Origin: Candidatus Levyibacteriota bacterium
GTDB taxonomy: Bacteria; Patescibacteriota; Microgenomatia; Levybacterales; UBA12049
NCBI GenBank assembly: GCA_016204425.1
Contig: JACQKR010000018.1
Coordinates: forward strand, 1-6,834
Direction of reading: 5' to 3'
DNA length: 6,834 nt
The notes beneath the pieces were generated by a model, which saw only the letters and a list, made by a program, of their open reading frames with translations, was not told the origin of the DNA and searched no databases. The position numbers and the translations under genes were made by a program. How positions within the stretch are numbered: position 1 is the stretch's first letter; each line of letters begins with the position of its first letter. Positions 6,028 to 6,834 of the stretch are shown piece by piece.

Positions 6028-6834
6028 CTCGCTTGATGAATCATTTTATTTTTCGATCCTGCCTACTTGTTGCTATTCTCTTACTCGGTGCATTCTTTCG
6101 GTTGTATAACAGTAATTGGGACCAAAATTTTCACCTCCACCCCGACGAACGATTTTTGACAATGGTTGGAAACGCCATGAAGATGCCCCAATCAATTGGC
6201 GATTATTTCAATCCGGCAACATCTCTTTTCAATCCTGCAAATATCGGGTTCTCATTTTACGTATATGGCATACTGCCGCTTATTCTCAACCTACTTATTT
6301 CACTTTTTCTGAACCATGCGAATTATACCGACTTCACCCTGCAAGGAAGAATGCTCTCTGCGATTGCGGATATTATTATTATTTTTCTTGTTTATAAATC
6401 CGCACAACTTTTCGAAAAACGCTACGAACTACCCCATAGCTTCCCGTATGTTGCGGCTTTTTTTTATACAATAGCAATTCTTCCCATACAGCTTTCGCAC
6501 TTTTTCACCGTTGATATGTTTCTCACACTCTTTGCATTTGCGTCTTTTTATTTTGCCTGCCGTTTTGCTCTCCATCACTCATGGATCAATCTCCTATTCA
6601 GCGCCGTCTTTCTTGGATTTGCCCTCGCATCAAAAATCAGCGCAATATTTATTGCTCCGTTTATCATGTTCACAACACAACTGTCATTTCTTACTCTGCG
6701 AGAGATAAAGCTTCCGTTTATTTCTTCACAGAGCACAAGCCGCCTGCGACGACAAATCGCACAGATAGGATATATGCTATTTTCAATTATATTTTTCTTA
6801 GGAATAGTCTACCTCATACTTCGCATCTCTGATC
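6024..6834 (+). CDS. GT39-like membrane glycosyltransferase, second paralogue (3' end outside window)
   Basis: The frame opens with ATG at 6024, which overlaps the stop of the preceding gene (ATGA), and stays open for 270 codons to the window end. The visible part has about eight hydrophobic helices. It repeats the signature of its neighbour: GAFFRLYN-NW before the first loop, HPDER at 39-43, QLSHFFTVDMFLT at 156-168 with an acidic residue at 164, and LASKISAIF at 201-209. These match the polyprenyl-phosphate-sugar-dependent GT-C family (ArnT/PMT-like). The loop after HPDER (44-75) is longer than in the first copy and has two NPA motifs, so donor or acceptor may differ. An in-frame ATG at 6036 would be an alternative start four codons later. 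The overlap favours 6024. There is no Shine-Dalgarno, so translation is probably coupled. The full length and C-terminal domain cannot be judged here. Confidence 0.85.
   Translation, partial: MTRLMNHFIFRSCLLVAILLLGAFFRLYNSNWDQNFHLHPDERFLTMVGNAMKMPQSIGDYFNPATSLFNPANIGFSFYVYGILPLILNLLISLFLNHANYTDFTLQGRMLSAIADIIIIFLVYKSAQLFEKRYELPHSFPYVAAFFYTIAILPIQLSHFFTVDMFLTLFAFASFYFACRFALHHSWINLLFSAVFLGFALASKISAIFIAPFIMFTTQLSFLTLREIKLPFISSQSTSRLRRQIAQIGYMLFSIIFFLGIVYLILRISD

Noticed and set aside
6116..6832. Three short plus-strand frames in the last 700 bases (6116-6397, 6511-6708, 6581-6832)
   Set aside because: All lie within the frame that opens at 6024, which encodes a clear GT39 N-terminus with membrane helices and motifs. 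The others have no family features.

Overview
The window is a single tightly packed forward-strand operon from a bacterium of moderate-to-low GC. It carries seven protein-coding genes, the last cut by the window end. The gene content and spacing look most like a candidate phyla radiation (Patescibacteria) genome, probably of the Microgenomates type: a short PilN/PilO pair, a surface protein with fibronectin-III and carboxypeptidase-regulatory-like domains, and tandem GT39 membrane glycosyltransferases. This assignment is an inference from family resemblance. TGA, TAA and TAG all act as stops and tryptophan is encoded by TGG, so the TGA-recoding CPR lineages are unlikely.

Layout. Positions 1-176 are a non-coding leader with an AT-rich near-repeat, a good sigma70-type promoter (TTGACA, 17 nt, TAGACT at 94-122) and a 5' leader that can fold over the Shine-Dalgarno sequence. 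Then come pilN-like (177-719), pilO-like (722-1339), a small single-pass membrane protein (1342-1668), a 475-residue multidomain surface protein ending in an LPPTG sorting-type signal (1665-3092), an FAD-dependent amine-oxidase-superfamily oxidoreductase (3089-4372), a complete GT39-like glycosyltransferase of 550 residues (4375-6027), and a second, paralogous GT39-like gene that starts at 6024 and runs off the window. Every junction is either a 2-nt gap or a 4-nt ATGA overlap, and no terminator or second convincing promoter is visible, so the genes are probably co-transcribed and translationally coupled.

How the genes may work together. PilN and PilO form the inner-membrane alignment platform of type IV pili and related machines. 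The small third protein lies where pilP sits in classical pilMNOPQ operons but is not recognisably PilP. The surface protein could be displayed at the cell surface beside the pilus. The FAD enzyme and the two polyprenyl-phosphate-sugar-dependent (GT-C fold) transferases could make and attach a glycan to surface or pilus proteins. The link between pilus and glycan is inferred from operon structure only. No mobile element, CRISPR array, tRNA or rRNA is visible. The most unusual points are the coupling of PilN/PilO with an LPxTG-type surface protein and glycosylation genes, the leader that may gate translation of pilN, and the three-codon ORF overlapping the pilN start.
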